Assembly: GCF_000720475.1 (NCBI RefSeq)
Contig: NZ_JOAP01000019.1
Location: forward strand, 124,001 to 188,000
Length of the DNA: 64,000 nucleotides
Source of the DNA: Streptomyces aureocirculatus
Lineage (GTDB): Bacteria; Actinomycetota; Actinomycetes; Streptomycetales; Streptomycetaceae
Reading direction: 5' to 3'
Part shown: piece after piece, positions 1-8,454 of the stretch
How the letters are laid out: every line of letters begins with the position of its first letter
Numbering within the stretch: position 1 is the stretch's first letter
Notes under the pieces: model-generated
Databases searched by the model: none
What the model saw: the letters and a program-made list of their open reading frames with translations, nothing else
What the model was told of the DNA's origin: nothing
Translations under genes and position numbers: made by a program

Positions 1-1
1 C

Positions 2-811
2 CCGCAGGGTGGTCCGCAGGGCCAGGGCCAGATGGGTCAGGGTCAAATGGGTCAGGGGCAGATGGGCCAGGGTCAGATGGGCCAGGGCCCGATGGGTCAG
101 GGTCCGGGTCCGATGGGCCAGGGTCCGATGGGTCAGGGTCAGATGGGTGGCCCGATGGGCGGTCCCATGGGCGGCCACGGTCCGCAGATGCCCCAGCCCG
201 GACAGGGCCCCGGCGGCGACAGCGCCGCCCGTGTCCTCTCCCTCGCGCAGCAGACCGCCGACCAGGCGATCGCGGAGGCCCGTTCCGAGGCCAACAAGAT
301 CGTCGGCGAGGCCCGTTCGCGCGCCGAGGGGCTGGAGCGGGACGCCCGTGCCAAGGCCGACGCCCTGGAGCGGGACGCGCAGGAGAAGCACCGCGTCGCG
401 ATGGGCTCCCTGGAGTCCGCCCGCGCCACGCTGGAGCGCAAGGTCGAGGACCTGCGGGGCTTCGAGCGTGAGTACCGCACGCGTCTGAAGTCCTACCTGG
501 AGTCGCAGCTTCGTCAGCTCGAGACGCAGGCCGATGACTCGCTGGCCCCGCCGCGGACTCCGGCGACCGCCTCGCTGCCGCCGTCCCCGACGCCTTCCAT
601 GGCATCGGCCGGCGCGGGTGCCCCGTCCTACGGCGGCAACCAGTCGATGGGGGGCAACCAGTCCCCGGGCGCGCCGTCCTACGGTGGGCAGCAGCAGATG
701 TCGCCGGCGATGACGCAGCCGATGGCGCCGGTGCGGCCGCAGGGGCAGCAGCCCATGCAGCAGGCTCCGTCTCCGATGCGTGGGTTCCTCATTGATGAGG
801 ACGACAACTGA
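2..811 (+). CDS. divIVA: DivIVA polar-growth protein, C-terminal part (5' end outside window)
   Basis: Partial gene, open from the left edge in frame 2 to a TGA at 809-811. DivIVA marks the hyphal tip and drives polar wall growth in actinomycetes. Visible here are a Met-Gly-Gln-Pro-rich linker made of MGQGQ/MGQGP units (about the first 65 residues), then a long Ala/Glu/Arg-rich coiled coil with heptad spacing (SLAQQTADQAIAEARSEA onward to RQLETQ), then a Gly/Pro/Gln-rich stretch and an acidic end, FLIDEDDN. The conserved N-terminal membrane-binding segment is not in the window. Identity rests on this architecture and on the neighbour ileS, as in other Streptomyces. A strong terminator follows 38 bases after the stop. 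Confidence 0.9.
   Translation, partial: PQGGPQGQGQMGQGQMGQGQMGQGQMGQGPMGQGPGPMGQGPMGQGQMGGPMGGPMGGHGPQMPQPGQGPGGDSAARVLSLAQQTADQAIAEARSEANKIVGEARSRAEGLERDARAKADALERDAQEKHRVAMGSLESARATLERKVEDLRGFEREYRTRLKSYLESQLRQLETQADDSLAPPRTPATASLPPSPTPSMASAGAGAPSYGGNQSMGGNQSPGAPSYGGQQQMSPAMTQPMAPVRPQGQQPMQQAPSPMRGFLIDEDDN
8..175 (+). repeat. 15-bp in-frame repeats in the DivIVA linker
   Basis: Imperfect repeats of the unit atgggtcagggtcag (MGQGQ, drifting to MGQGP and MGGP) run through the linker between coiled-coil segments. The unit length is a multiple of three, so copy-number changes alter linker length without breaking the frame. Confidence 0.85.
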
Positions 812-848
812 CGGCCCTCAGTACGCCCTAGGCGTCGGCAGTTTTACA

Positions 849-888
849 GGGCGGAGCCCCCGGTGTTTTCCGGGGGCTCCGCCCTTTT
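849..888 (+). terminator. Rho-independent terminator of divIVA
   Basis: Perfect 15-bp GC-rich stem (849-863 pairs with 870-884), loop tgtttt, followed by ttttgt. It is 38 bases past the divIVA stop codon. Confidence 0.9.
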
Positions 889-935
889 GTGCGCACGCCC
901 GCGTTACGGGCACCCGGCGCCGGGGCTGGGTACGA

Positions 936-979
936 CAAAGGCCCGGTCTTGGCCGGGTGAGCGGCGGAGACCGGGCCTT
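936..979 (-). terminator. Terminator of ileS
   Basis: 12-bp perfect stem (938-949 with 968-979). Read on the minus strand it ends in ggcctttgtcg, just past the ileS stop at 991. Together with the divIVA hairpin it separates the two convergent genes. Confidence 0.75.
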
Positions 980-990
980 CGGGGGCGCCG

Positions 991-3900
991 TTACGCCTTG
1001 CGGAGGCGGAAGGTGAGGTTCAGGGCGTCGTCCTTGAAGGGCTCGCCGTAGGTGTCGTCCGCCTCGCCGGAGGCGAAGTCCGTGGCGAGGACCTCGTCGG
1101 CGATGAGGGCGGCGTGGTCCGTGAGGGCCGTGGCCGTGGCCTCGTCCGTGGCGGCCCAGCGCAGGGCGATCCGGTCCGCCACGTCCAGGCCGCTGTTCTT
1201 GCGGGCCTCCTGGATCAGGCGGATGGCGTCGCGGGCCAGGCCCGCCCGCCGCAGCTCGTCCGTGAGCTCCAGATCGAGGGCGACCGTGGCGCCGGAGTCG
1301 GACGCCACCGACCAGCCCTCGCGCGGGGTCTCGGTGATGATGACCTCGTCCGGGGCGAGGCTCACCTGCTCGCCGTCGACCTCCACCGACGCCGTGCCCG
1401 CGCGCAGGGCGAGGGACAGGGCGGCCGCGTCGGCCTCGGCGACGGCCTTGGCGACCGCCTGGACGCCCTTGCCGAAACGCTTGCCGAGGGCTCGGAAGTT
1501 GGCCTTGGCGGTGGTGTCGACCAGGGAGCCGCCGACGTCGGAGAGCGACGCCAGGGAGGAGACGTTCAGCTCCTCGGTGATCTGGGCGCGCAGCTCCGGG
1601 TCGAGCGACTCGAAGCCCGACGCCGCGATCAGCGCGCGGGACAGCGGCTGGCGGGTCTTGACGCCCGACTCCGCGCGCGTGGCCCGGCCGAGCTCGACCA
1701 GGCGGCGCACGAGGACCATCTGCTTCGAAAGGTCCGGGTCGATCGCCGACAGGTCCGCCTCCGGCCAGGAGGACAGGTGCACCGACTCCGGGGCGCCCGG
1801 CGTGACCGGCACGACCAGGTCCTGCCAGACGCGCTCCGTGATGAACGGCGTCAGCGGGGCGAGCAGGCGCGTGACCGTCTCGATGACCTCGTGCAGCGTG
1901 CGCAGCGCGGCCGCGTCACCCTGCCAGAAGCGGCGCCGCGAGCGGCGGACGTACCAGTTGGAGAGGTTGTCCACGAAGGCGGAGAGCAGCTTGCCCGCGC
2001 GCTGGGTGTCGTAGGCGTCCAGGGCCTGCGTCACCTGGTCCGTGAGCGCGTGCAGCTCGCTGAGCAGCCAGCGGTCGAGGAGCGGACGGTCGGCGGGGGC
2101 CGGGTCGGTGTCCGAGGGGGCCCACTGCGACGTACGGGCGTACAGCGCCTGGAAGGCCGCGGTGTTCCAGTACGTCAGGAGGGTCTTGCGGACGACTTCC
2201 TGGATGGTGCCGTGGCCGACGCGGCGGGCCGCCCACGGGGAGCCGCCGGCCGCCATGAACCAGCGGACCGCGTCGGCGCCGTGCTGGTCCATGAGCGGGA
2301 TCGGCTGCAGGATGTTGCCCAGGTGCTTGGACATCTTGCGGCCGTCCTCGGCGAGGATGTGGCCGAGACAGACGACGTTCTCGTACGACGACTTGTCGAA
2401 CACCAGGGTGCCGACCGCCATCAGCGTGTAGAACCAGCCGCGGGTCTGGTCGATGGCCTCGCTGATGAACTGGGCGGGGTAGCGGCTCTCGAAGAGCTCC
2501 TTGTTCTTGTACGGGTAGCCCCACTGCGCGAACGGCATCGAGCCCGAGTCGTACCAGGCGTCGATGACCTCCGGCACGCGCACCGCTTCGAGGGCGCAGC
2601 CCTTGTGGGTGCAGGTGAAGGTGACGTCGTCGATGAAGGGGCGGTGGGGGTCGAGGTCCGACTGGTCGGTGCCGGTCAGCTCGGTGAGTTCCGCGCGCGA
2701 GCCGACGCAGGTGAGGTGGTTCTCCGCGCAGCGCCAGATGGGCAGCGGGGTGCCCCAGTAGCGGTTGCGGGACAGCGCCCAGTCGACGTTGTTGGTCAGC
2801 CAGTCGCCGAAGCGGCCGTGCTTGACCGAGTCGGGGAACCAGTTGGTCTTCTCGTTCTCCTCCAGGAGCCGGTCCTTGACGGCCGTGGTGCGGATGTACC
2901 AGGACGGCTGGGCGTAGTAGAGGAGCGCGGTGTGGCAGCGCCAGCAGTGCGGGTAGCTGTGCTCGTACGCGATGTGCCGGAAGAGCAGGCCGCGGTCGGC
3001 CAGGTCCTTGGTGAGGCTCTCGTCCGCCTTCTTGAAGAAGACGCCGCCCACGAGCGGGACGTCCTCCTCGAAGGTGCCGTCCGGGCGGACCGGGTTCACG
3101 ACCGGCAGGCCGTAGGAACGGCAGACCTTCAGGTCGTCCTCACCGAAGGCGGGGGACTGGTGGACGAGGCCCGTGCCGTCCTCGGTGGTGACGTAGTCCG
3201 CGTTGACGACGTAGTGCGCCTCCGCGGGGAAGGGGACCAGCTCGAAGGGGCGCTGGTAGGTCCAGCGCTCCATCTCGGTGCCGGTGAAGGACTGCCCCGT
3301 GGCCTCCCAGCCCTCGCCGAGGGCCTTCTCCAGGAGGGGCTCGGCGACGACCAGCTTCTCCTTGCCGTCGGTCGCCACCACGTAGGTGACGTCCGGGTGC
3401 GCGGCGACGGCCGTGTTGGACACCAGCGTCCACGGGGTGGTCGTCCACACCAGGAGGGCGGCCTCGCCCGCGAGGGGGCCGCCGGTGAGCGGGAAGCGGA
3501 CGTAGACGGACGGGTCGACGACCGTCTCGTAGCCCTGCGCCAGCTCGTGGTCCGACAGGCCCGTGCCGCAGCGGGGGCACCAGGGGGCGACGCGGTGGTC
3601 CTGGACGAGCAGGTCCTTGTTGAAGATCTCCTTCAGGGACCACCAGACGGAGTCGACGTACTCCGGGTTCATCGTGCGGTACGCCTCGTCGAGGTCGACC
3701 CAGTAGCCCATGCGGGTCGTGAGCTCGGCGAAGGCGTCGGTGTGCCGGGTCACCGACTCGCGGCACTTGGCGTTGAACTCGGCGATGCCGTACGCCTCGA
3801 TGTCCTTCTTGCCGTTGAACCCGAGTTCCTTCTCGACGGCCAGCTCGACGGGCAGGCCGTGGCAGTCCCAGCCGGCCTTGCGGGCGACGTGGTAGCCGCG

Positions 3901-4137
3901 CATGGTGCGGAAGCGCGGGAAGACGTCCTTGAAGACGCGGGCCTCGATGTGGTGGGCGCCGGGCATGCCGTTGGCCGTGGGCGGGCCCTCGTAGAACACC
4001 CACTCGGGGCGGCCCTCGGACTGCTCCAGGCTCTTGGCGAAGATCTTCTGCTCGCGCCAGAAGTCGAGCACGGCGTGCTCCAGGGCGGGCAGGTCGACCT
4101 GGGCCGGCACCTGGCGGTACTGCGGGGGCGGTGTCAT
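991..4137 (-). CDS. ileS: Isoleucyl-tRNA synthetase
   Basis: Charges tRNA-Ile with isoleucine in the cytoplasm. 1048 residues, the usual length of the long actinobacterial IleRS. Visible class I features: PPTANGMPGAHHIEARVF near residues 52-69, where the HIGH signature reads HHIE; GWDCHGLPVE; the CP1 editing domain; and KMSKH at about 601-605. Paired cysteines (CPRCG and CWRCH) look zinc-binding. The ATG at 4137 follows a GGAGGAA Shine-Dalgarno at 10 bases, which is held in the T-box leader hairpin, so expression is probably set by uncharged tRNA-Ile. Monocistronic, with its own terminator. The altered HIGH motif is, as I recall, normal for actinobacterial IleRS. Confidence 0.97.
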   Translation of the reverse strand: MTPPPQYRQVPAQVDLPALEHAVLDFWREQKIFAKSLEQSEGRPEWVFYEGPPTANGMPGAHHIEARVFKDVFPRFRTMRGYHVARKAGWDCHGLPVELAVEKELGFNGKKDIEAYGIAEFNAKCRESVTRHTDAFAELTTRMGYWVDLDEAYRTMNPEYVDSVWWSLKEIFNKDLLVQDHRVAPWCPRCGTGLSDHELAQGYETVVDPSVYVRFPLTGGPLAGEAALLVWTTTPWTLVSNTAVAAHPDVTYVVATDGKEKLVVAEPLLEKALGEGWEATGQSFTGTEMERWTYQRPFELVPFPAEAHYVVNADYVTTEDGTGLVHQSPAFGEDDLKVCRSYGLPVVNPVRPDGTFEEDVPLVGGVFFKKADESLTKDLADRGLLFRHIAYEHSYPHCWRCHTALLYYAQPSWYIRTTAVKDRLLEENEKTNWFPDSVKHGRFGDWLTNNVDWALSRNRYWGTPLPIWRCAENHLTCVGSRAELTELTGTDQSDLDPHRPFIDDVTFTCTHKGCALEAVRVPEVIDAWYDSGSMPFAQWGYPYKNKELFESRYPAQFISEAIDQTRGWFYTLMAVGTLVFDKSSYENVVCLGHILAEDGRKMSKHLGNILQPIPLMDQHGADAVRWFMAAGGSPWAARRVGHGTIQEVVRKTLLTYWNTAAFQALYARTSQWAPSDTDPAPADRPLLDRWLLSELHALTDQVTQALDAYDTQRAGKLLSAFVDNLSNWYVRRSRRRFWQGDAAALRTLHEVIETVTRLLAPLTPFITERVWQDLVVPVTPGAPESVHLSSWPEADLSAIDPDLSKQMVLVRRLVELGRATRAESGVKTRQPLSRALIAASGFESLDPELRAQITEELNVSSLASLSDVGGSLVDTTAKANFRALGKRFGKGVQAVAKAVAEADAAALSLALRAGTASVEVDGEQVSLAPDEVIITETPREGWSVASDSGATVALDLELTDELRRAGLARDAIRLIQEARKNSGLDVADRIALRWAATDEATATALTDHAALIADEVLATDFASGEADDTYGEPFKDDALNLTFRLRKA

Positions 4138-4443
4138 GTTCGCGCTTCCTCCGGCGGACGTTCTTCCCTTCCGTCGGAGGGACGAGAGGCTGCGCTGCTG
4201 CGCTCCCGCGGTACCACCCTCCTTGGCCTTCCTGGCGCTCGTGGCGCCCTGGCAGGCCCCCTCATTGGGGTCGCGATGCCGGGTCTACTCGCCGCGTCCG
4301 CCCCGGCTCGGGGCTGCTGCGGCTTTCTTCCGGCGGCTCCGGGGTGATCTTCACGTCGCGCTCGCCCCCGGGCTCACACCGTCCCCGGGTCGCTCCTGGC
4401 CGCGTACGCCGCTACTCGTCCCCATCCACGCTTCTCGCTCCGG
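4138..4443 (-). ncRNA. T-box riboswitch (isoleucine type, probably translational)
   Basis: The minus-strand leader of ileS carries the T-box core AGGGTGGTACCGCGGGAG at 4203-4220. Upstream it has the stem I signature GGACGAGTAGC (about 4400-4410) and a gAAGATCACC specifier loop whose ATC (4346-4348) is an Ile codon. Downstream, CCTCCGACGG can pair with CCGCCGGAGG, which covers the ileS Shine-Dalgarno, and there is no U-tract terminator. This is the layout of actinobacterial ileS T-boxes that act on translation. The 5' boundary is an estimate. Confidence 0.9.
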
Positions 4444-4764
4444 TCAGTGTACGGCGCCGGGGCGGGGGCGGCCGACCGGTTTTCGGCGGGCCGGGTGGAA
4501 CGGGGGTTTTCGGCGGGGCCGGGCGGGGTGGGGTGGCGGGCCCGCACTGACCCGAATGGCGAGACGCCCGCCGACGGGTCCTCGCGCGCTGTCCTCGGCG
4601 GATTTACGGGGCGGGGAGCTGGGCACAACGCTTGCAGGCTCGTCGCGCGGCCCCCGCGGGGCGGGTGCATCGGGCGGCGTGCCCCGTTGCCGCGGGCGTG
4701 GGGTCGATTTATCGTCCCAGCACGATTCGCGTGCAAGATCACAATATGTGAAGGGGCCGCGGCC

Positions 4765-6198
4765 ATGGTGGCGAAAAAGACCGCCGGACATCAGCCGGCG
4801 TCGAACAGATCCACCGGCGCGGGAGCCGCTGGGGCGGCTGGGTCTGCGGGGGGTAAGGCCGCCCGCGCGGTCAAGACGGTGCGGGCGGGTGGGGTGTCCT
4901 CCTCGACGGGGTCGAAGAAGACCTTCGCCCCGCCCAGGAAGACGTCGAAGACCGCTGCCGCGGGGGTTGCCGCCTCTGCCGAGGAGGTCTCTGCCGAGAA
5001 GGGCGGCGGTGCGGAGGAGAAGGCTGCCGCCACGAAGGCTGCCCCTACGAAGGCGGCTGCCACAGAGGCGGCTGCTACGAAGAGGGCTGCCAAGACGGCT
5101 GCCGCGAAGACGTCTGCCAAGAAGGTGGGCGCCAGCAAAGTGGCTGCCAAGGGGGCGGGTGTCAGCAAAGCGGGTGCCAAGGAGCCAGCCACTAGCAGGG
5201 CGGCTGCCAAGACGGCTGCCGTGAAGACGGCCGCCGTCAAGACGACTGCCAAGGAGACGGGCGCTAGCAAATCGGGTGCCAAGGAGGCAGGCGCTAGCAA
5301 AGTGGCTGGCAAGGAGGCGGGTGCCAGCAAAGCTGGTGCCAAGGAGGCGGGCGCCAGTAAGGCGGCTGCCAAGGAGGCAGGCACCAGCAAAGTGGCTGGC
5401 AAGGAGGCGGGTGCCAGCAAAGCCGGTGCCAAGAAGGCGGCTGCCAAGGGGGCGGGTGGCGGCGAGACGGCTGTCGGTGCGAAGGCGGGCGCCACGAAGG
5501 GTGGGGGCGAGAAGGCTGCCGCTCAGAAGGCCGTAGGTGTGCGGTCGGGTGAGGTGGGGGGAGTGGGCGGGGAGGTGGAGGGCGGGGTGACTGCGTCCAA
5601 GAAGGCGACGGGCGCCGCCAAGGGCCCCGGGGCCGGAAAGCGTACGGCCAGGAAGACGGCCGCGTCCGCGGCCGACGGTGCGGCTCAGGCCGCGGAGACG
5701 ACGGGAGCCACGACGGTGGTTGCGAAGAAGACTCCGGGCACGGCGACGGCGGCGAAGAAGCCGGATGCGGTGCCCAAGGCGCGGGCCGCGGCGGCGGCGC
5801 CCGGCGAACTCGCGGTGCGGCCCGGCGAGGACCCGTGGACCCCGGCGGAGGTCGCCGAGGCACGGACGGAGCTGACGTCCGAGACGATGCGGCTGCGGAC
5901 CGAGATCGAGGCGTCCGAGACGGCCCTCGCGGGCCTGATGCGGGACTCGGGGGACGGCGCGGGCGACGACCAGGCGGACACCGGCACCAAGAACATCACC
6001 CGGGAGCACGAGATGGCGCTCGCCGCCAACGCCCGGGAGATGCTGGAGCAGACGGAACGCGCCCTCGAGCGCCTCGACGCGGGCACGTACGGCCTCTGCG
6101 AGAACTGCGGCAACCCCATCGGCAAGGCACGCATGCAGGCCTTCCCGCGCGCCACCCTGTGCGTGGAGTGCAAGCAGAAGCAGGAACGGCGCTACTGA
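4765..6198 (+). CDS. DksA/TraR-type zinc-finger protein with long histone-H1-like Lys/Ala N-terminal region
   Basis: 477 residues. The C-terminal ~120 residues are a DksA/TraR fold: a helical hairpin, then a four-cysteine zinc finger CENCG...CVECK (residues about 445-469). The N-terminal ~330 residues are Lys/Ala/Gly-rich and low complexity, with repeats of the form AKEAGASK, like bacterial histone H1-type tails that bind DNA non-specifically. The frame is open upstream to 4447, but the ATG at 4765 has a GAAGGGG ribosome site and the residues before it lack protein character. Divergent from ileS and followed by lspA. Role inferred: nucleoid or RNA polymerase-associated regulator. The coiled-coil tip acidic residues of true DksA are not clear here. 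Confidence 0.85.
   Translation: MVAKKTAGHQPASNRSTGAGAAGAAGSAGGKAARAVKTVRAGGVSSSTGSKKTFAPPRKTSKTAAAGVAASAEEVSAEKGGGAEEKAAATKAAPTKAAATEAAATKRAAKTAAAKTSAKKVGASKVAAKGAGVSKAGAKEPATSRAAAKTAAVKTAAVKTTAKETGASKSGAKEAGASKVAGKEAGASKAGAKEAGASKAAAKEAGTSKVAGKEAGASKAGAKKAAAKGAGGGETAVGAKAGATKGGGEKAAAQKAVGVRSGEVGGVGGEVEGGVTASKKATGAAKGPGAGKRTARKTAASAADGAAQAAETTGATTVVAKKTPGTATAAKKPDAVPKARAAAAAPGELAVRPGEDPWTPAEVAEARTELTSETMRLRTEIEASETALAGLMRDSGDGAGDDQADTGTKNITREHEMALAANAREMLEQTERALERLDAGTYGLCENCGNPIGKARMQAFPRATLCVECKQKQERRY
5130..5450 (+). repeat. Imperfect tandem repeats encoding AKEAGASK units
   Basis: Units of 24-27 bp such as gccaaggaggcaggcgctagcaaa recur about ten times inside the Lys/Ala-rich part of the DksA-like gene, all in frame. 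They explain the long spurious reading frames on the opposite strand. Confidence 0.85.
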
Positions 6199-6276
6199 GC
6201 GTGGCCTGGACGCCGTGCACCGTACGTGTGTGCCGTACCCTCGTCCCCAGTCAGGTACCTAGGTCGAGGGACTCAC

Positions 6277-6915
6277 GTGGCAGAGGCGGAGCGCATCATC
6301 GGTACGCCGGACATCCCTGAGGCGTCGGGAGCCGGACCGGAGCAGTCCGATTCCGGCGCCACGGGAGGACCCGGCCCCAAGGACGGCGCGTCGCCCAAGG
6401 GCGAGGAGCTCGCGGACGAGCGCCCCAAGGGGCGGCGCAAGATCGCCGTCCTGTTCGGCGTGGCCCTGTTCGCGTACGCCCTCGACCTGATCAGCAAGAT
6501 GATCGTGGTCGCCAAGCTGGAGCACCACGACTCGATCGAGGTCGTCGGCGACCTGCTGCGCTTCAGCGCCATCCGCAACGCGGGCGCCGCGTTCGGCTTC
6601 GGTGAGGCGTACACCATCATCTTCACGGTGATCGCCACGGCCGTGATCGTCGTGATCGCCCGCCTCGCCCGCAAGCTGTACAGCCTGCCCTGGGCGATCG
6701 CGCTCGGCCTGCTCCTCGGCGGCGCCCTCGGCAACCTCACCGACCGGATCTTCCGCTCGCCCGGCCTCTTCAAGGGCGCGGTGGTCGACTTCATCGCGCC
6801 GAAGAACTTCGCGGTGTTCAACCTCGCGGACTCCGCGATCGTCTGCGGCGGCATCCTGATCGTGCTGCTCTCCTTCCGCGGGCTCGACCCCGACGGCACC
6901 GTGCACAAGGACTGA
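6277..6915 (+). CDS. lspA: Lipoprotein signal peptidase (signal peptidase II)
   Basis: Membrane aspartyl protease that removes lipoprotein signal peptides after Lgt acts; an lgt gene lies at 48.8 kb. 212 residues: a Pro/Gly-rich cytoplasmic N-terminal extension of about 60, then four membrane segments. Conserved blocks are present: [15 protein letters not shown], the first catalytic Asp block GNLTDR, VVDFI, and FNLADSAI with the second catalytic Asp. The GTG at 6277 is chosen because GAGGGA lies 6 bases upstream; an ATG at 6226 has no ribosome site. The following rluD-type gene starts 23 bases after the stop, so the two are probably co-transcribed, as is usual for lspA-rluD. Confidence 0.95.
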   Translation: MAEAERIIGTPDIPEASGAGPEQSDSGATGGPGPKDGASPKGEELADERPKGRRKIAVLFGVALFAYALDLISKMIVVAKLEHHDSIEVVGDLLRFSAIRNAGAAFGFGEAYTIIFTVIATAVIVVIARLARKLYSLPWAIALGLLLGGALGNLTDRIFRSPGLFKGAVVDFIAPKNFAVFNLADSAIVCGGILIVLLSFRGLDPDGTVHKD

Positions 6916-6938
6916 CACCCCTCCTGCATACTCGTGGG

Positions 6939-7880
6939 GTGAGCACGATTCCCGAGATCCGTACCCTGCCCGTACCTGACGGCCTTGAGGGCGAGCGCGT
7001 CGACGCCGCCATCTCGCGCATGTTCGGTTTCTCCCGTACGAAGGCCGCCGAGCTCGCGGCCGCAGGCAAGGTGCTGGTCGACGGCGCGGTGGCCGGCAAG
7101 TCCGAGCGCGTGCACGGCGGAGCCTGGCTGGAGGTGGAGATGCCGCAGGCGGCCGCCCCGGTGCAGATCGTCGCCGAGCCCGTCGAGGGCATGGAGATCG
7201 TGCACGACGACGAGGACATCGTCGTGATCGTCAAGCCGGTGGGCGTGGCCGCGCACCCGAGCCCCGGCTGGACGGGCACGACCGTGATCGGTGGCCTGGC
7301 CGCCGCCGGATACCGCGTCTCGACGTCCGGCGCCGCCGAGCGCCAGGGCATCGTGCACCGCCTGGACGTGGGCACCTCCGGCCTGATGGTCGTCGCCAAG
7401 TCGGAGCGGGCGTACACCTCGCTGAAGCGACAGTTCAAGGAGCGCACGGTCGACAAGCGCTACCACGCCCTGGTGCAGGGCCACCCCGACCCCATGAGCG
7501 GCACCATCGACGCCCCCATCGGCCGCCACCCGAACCACGACTACAAGTGGGCGGTCACGGCCGAGGGCAAGCCCTCCGTCACGCACTACGACCTGATCGA
7601 GGCCTTCCGCGCCGCCTCCCTGCTCGACATCAAGCTGGAGACGGGCCGCACCCATCAGATCCGTGTGCACATGTCGGCGCACCGGCACCCCTGCGTGGGC
7701 GACTTGACGTACGGCGCCGACCCCACGCTCGCCAAGCGCCTCGGCCTCACCCGCCAGTGGCTGCACGCGATGCGGCTCGGCTTCGAGCACCCCGGCGACG
7801 GCCAGTGGGCGGAGTTCGAGAGCGGCTACCCCGACGACCTCCAGCAGGCGCTCGACCGGGTCCGCGCGGAGAGCGCGTGA
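6939..7880 (+). CDS. rluD: RluA/RluD-family 23S rRNA pseudouridine synthase
   Basis: Isomerises uridines in 23S rRNA. 313 residues, family length. An N-terminal S4 RNA-binding domain (about 15-75) precedes the catalytic domain with [10 protein letters not shown], whose Asp143 is the expected catalytic residue, and the [11 protein letters not shown] block near residue 235. GTG start at 6939. The stop overlaps the start of the GNAT gene (GTGA). The exact target uridines cannot be told from sequence, so rluD is used in the family sense. Confidence 0.9.
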   Translation: MSTIPEIRTLPVPDGLEGERVDAAISRMFGFSRTKAAELAAAGKVLVDGAVAGKSERVHGGAWLEVEMPQAAAPVQIVAEPVEGMEIVHDDEDIVVIVKPVGVAAHPSPGWTGTTVIGGLAAAGYRVSTSGAAERQGIVHRLDVGTSGLMVVAKSERAYTSLKRQFKERTVDKRYHALVQGHPDPMSGTIDAPIGRHPNHDYKWAVTAEGKPSVTHYDLIEAFRAASLLDIKLETGRTHQIRVHMSAHRHPCVGDLTYGADPTLAKRLGLTRQWLHAMRLGFEHPGDGQWAEFESGYPDDLQQALDRVRAESA

Positions 7881-8374
7881 CCGCCGCGGACGACGTCCGC
7901 CGCGCCGGGGTGACCTGCCGGGTCGCGGAGGACCAGGGGGACCTGGACGCCTGTTTCGCCGTGCGCAAGGAGGTCTTCGTCGCCGAGCAGGGGGTGCCGG
8001 AGGACCTGGAGTACGACGAGTACGACGCGGGGGCCGTGCACGTGCTCGCCGTGCGGGCCGGTGACGGGGTGCCCGTGGGGGCGGGGCGGCTGCTCACCGG
8101 TGCCGCCGCTGTCGTGAAGAACGGTGACCCGGACACGGGTGTGGGGGCCCTCGGCCGGCTCGCCGTGGTGCGCTCCGCGCGGGGACTCGGGGCCGGGGCC
8201 GCGCTGGTCGGGGCCATCGAGGAGGCCGCCCGCGCGCGCGGGCTCACCGCCGTCGACCTGCACGCGCAGACGCATGCGCTGGGGTTCTACGAACGCCTCG
8301 GGTACGTGGCGTACGGGGCGGAGTTCCTCGACGCGGGGATCGAGCACCTGGCCATGCGCAAGGCGCTGCGTTAG
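7877..8374 (+). CDS. GNAT-family N-acetyltransferase
   Basis: 165 residues with a GNAT fold: [19 protein letters not shown] at the N-terminus, as in ElaA-like members; the acetyl-CoA-binding block [19 protein letters not shown]; and a C-terminal [11 protein letters not shown] block. The GTG at 7877 overlaps the rluD stop, giving translational coupling in the lspA-rluD-GNAT unit. The substrate is unknown. Confidence 0.9.
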   Translation: MTAADDVRRAGVTCRVAEDQGDLDACFAVRKEVFVAEQGVPEDLEYDEYDAGAVHVLAVRAGDGVPVGAGRLLTGAAAVVKNGDPDTGVGALGRLAVVRSARGLGAGAALVGAIEEAARARGLTAVDLHAQTHALGFYERLGYVAYGAEFLDAGIEHLAMRKALR

Positions 8375-8454
8375 TCGTTCGGCTCGATCGAGCGGGGTGC
8401 GTGGCAAGGTTGAGGGACTGATCGTTCTCGTCTCCCACCGCCGGAGGGCACCCC

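Noticed and set aside
1114..4347. Long open frame on the plus strand opposite ileS
   Set aside because: Antisense shadow caused by high GC; the amino-acid mix is Arg/Gly/Asp-rich without motifs, while the minus strand is a complete IleRS.
4444..6009. Minus-strand frame with Gly/Leu/Arg/Ser repeats opposite the DksA-like gene
   Set aside because: It mirrors the Lys/Ala repeats; the plus strand has the zinc finger and a ribosome site.
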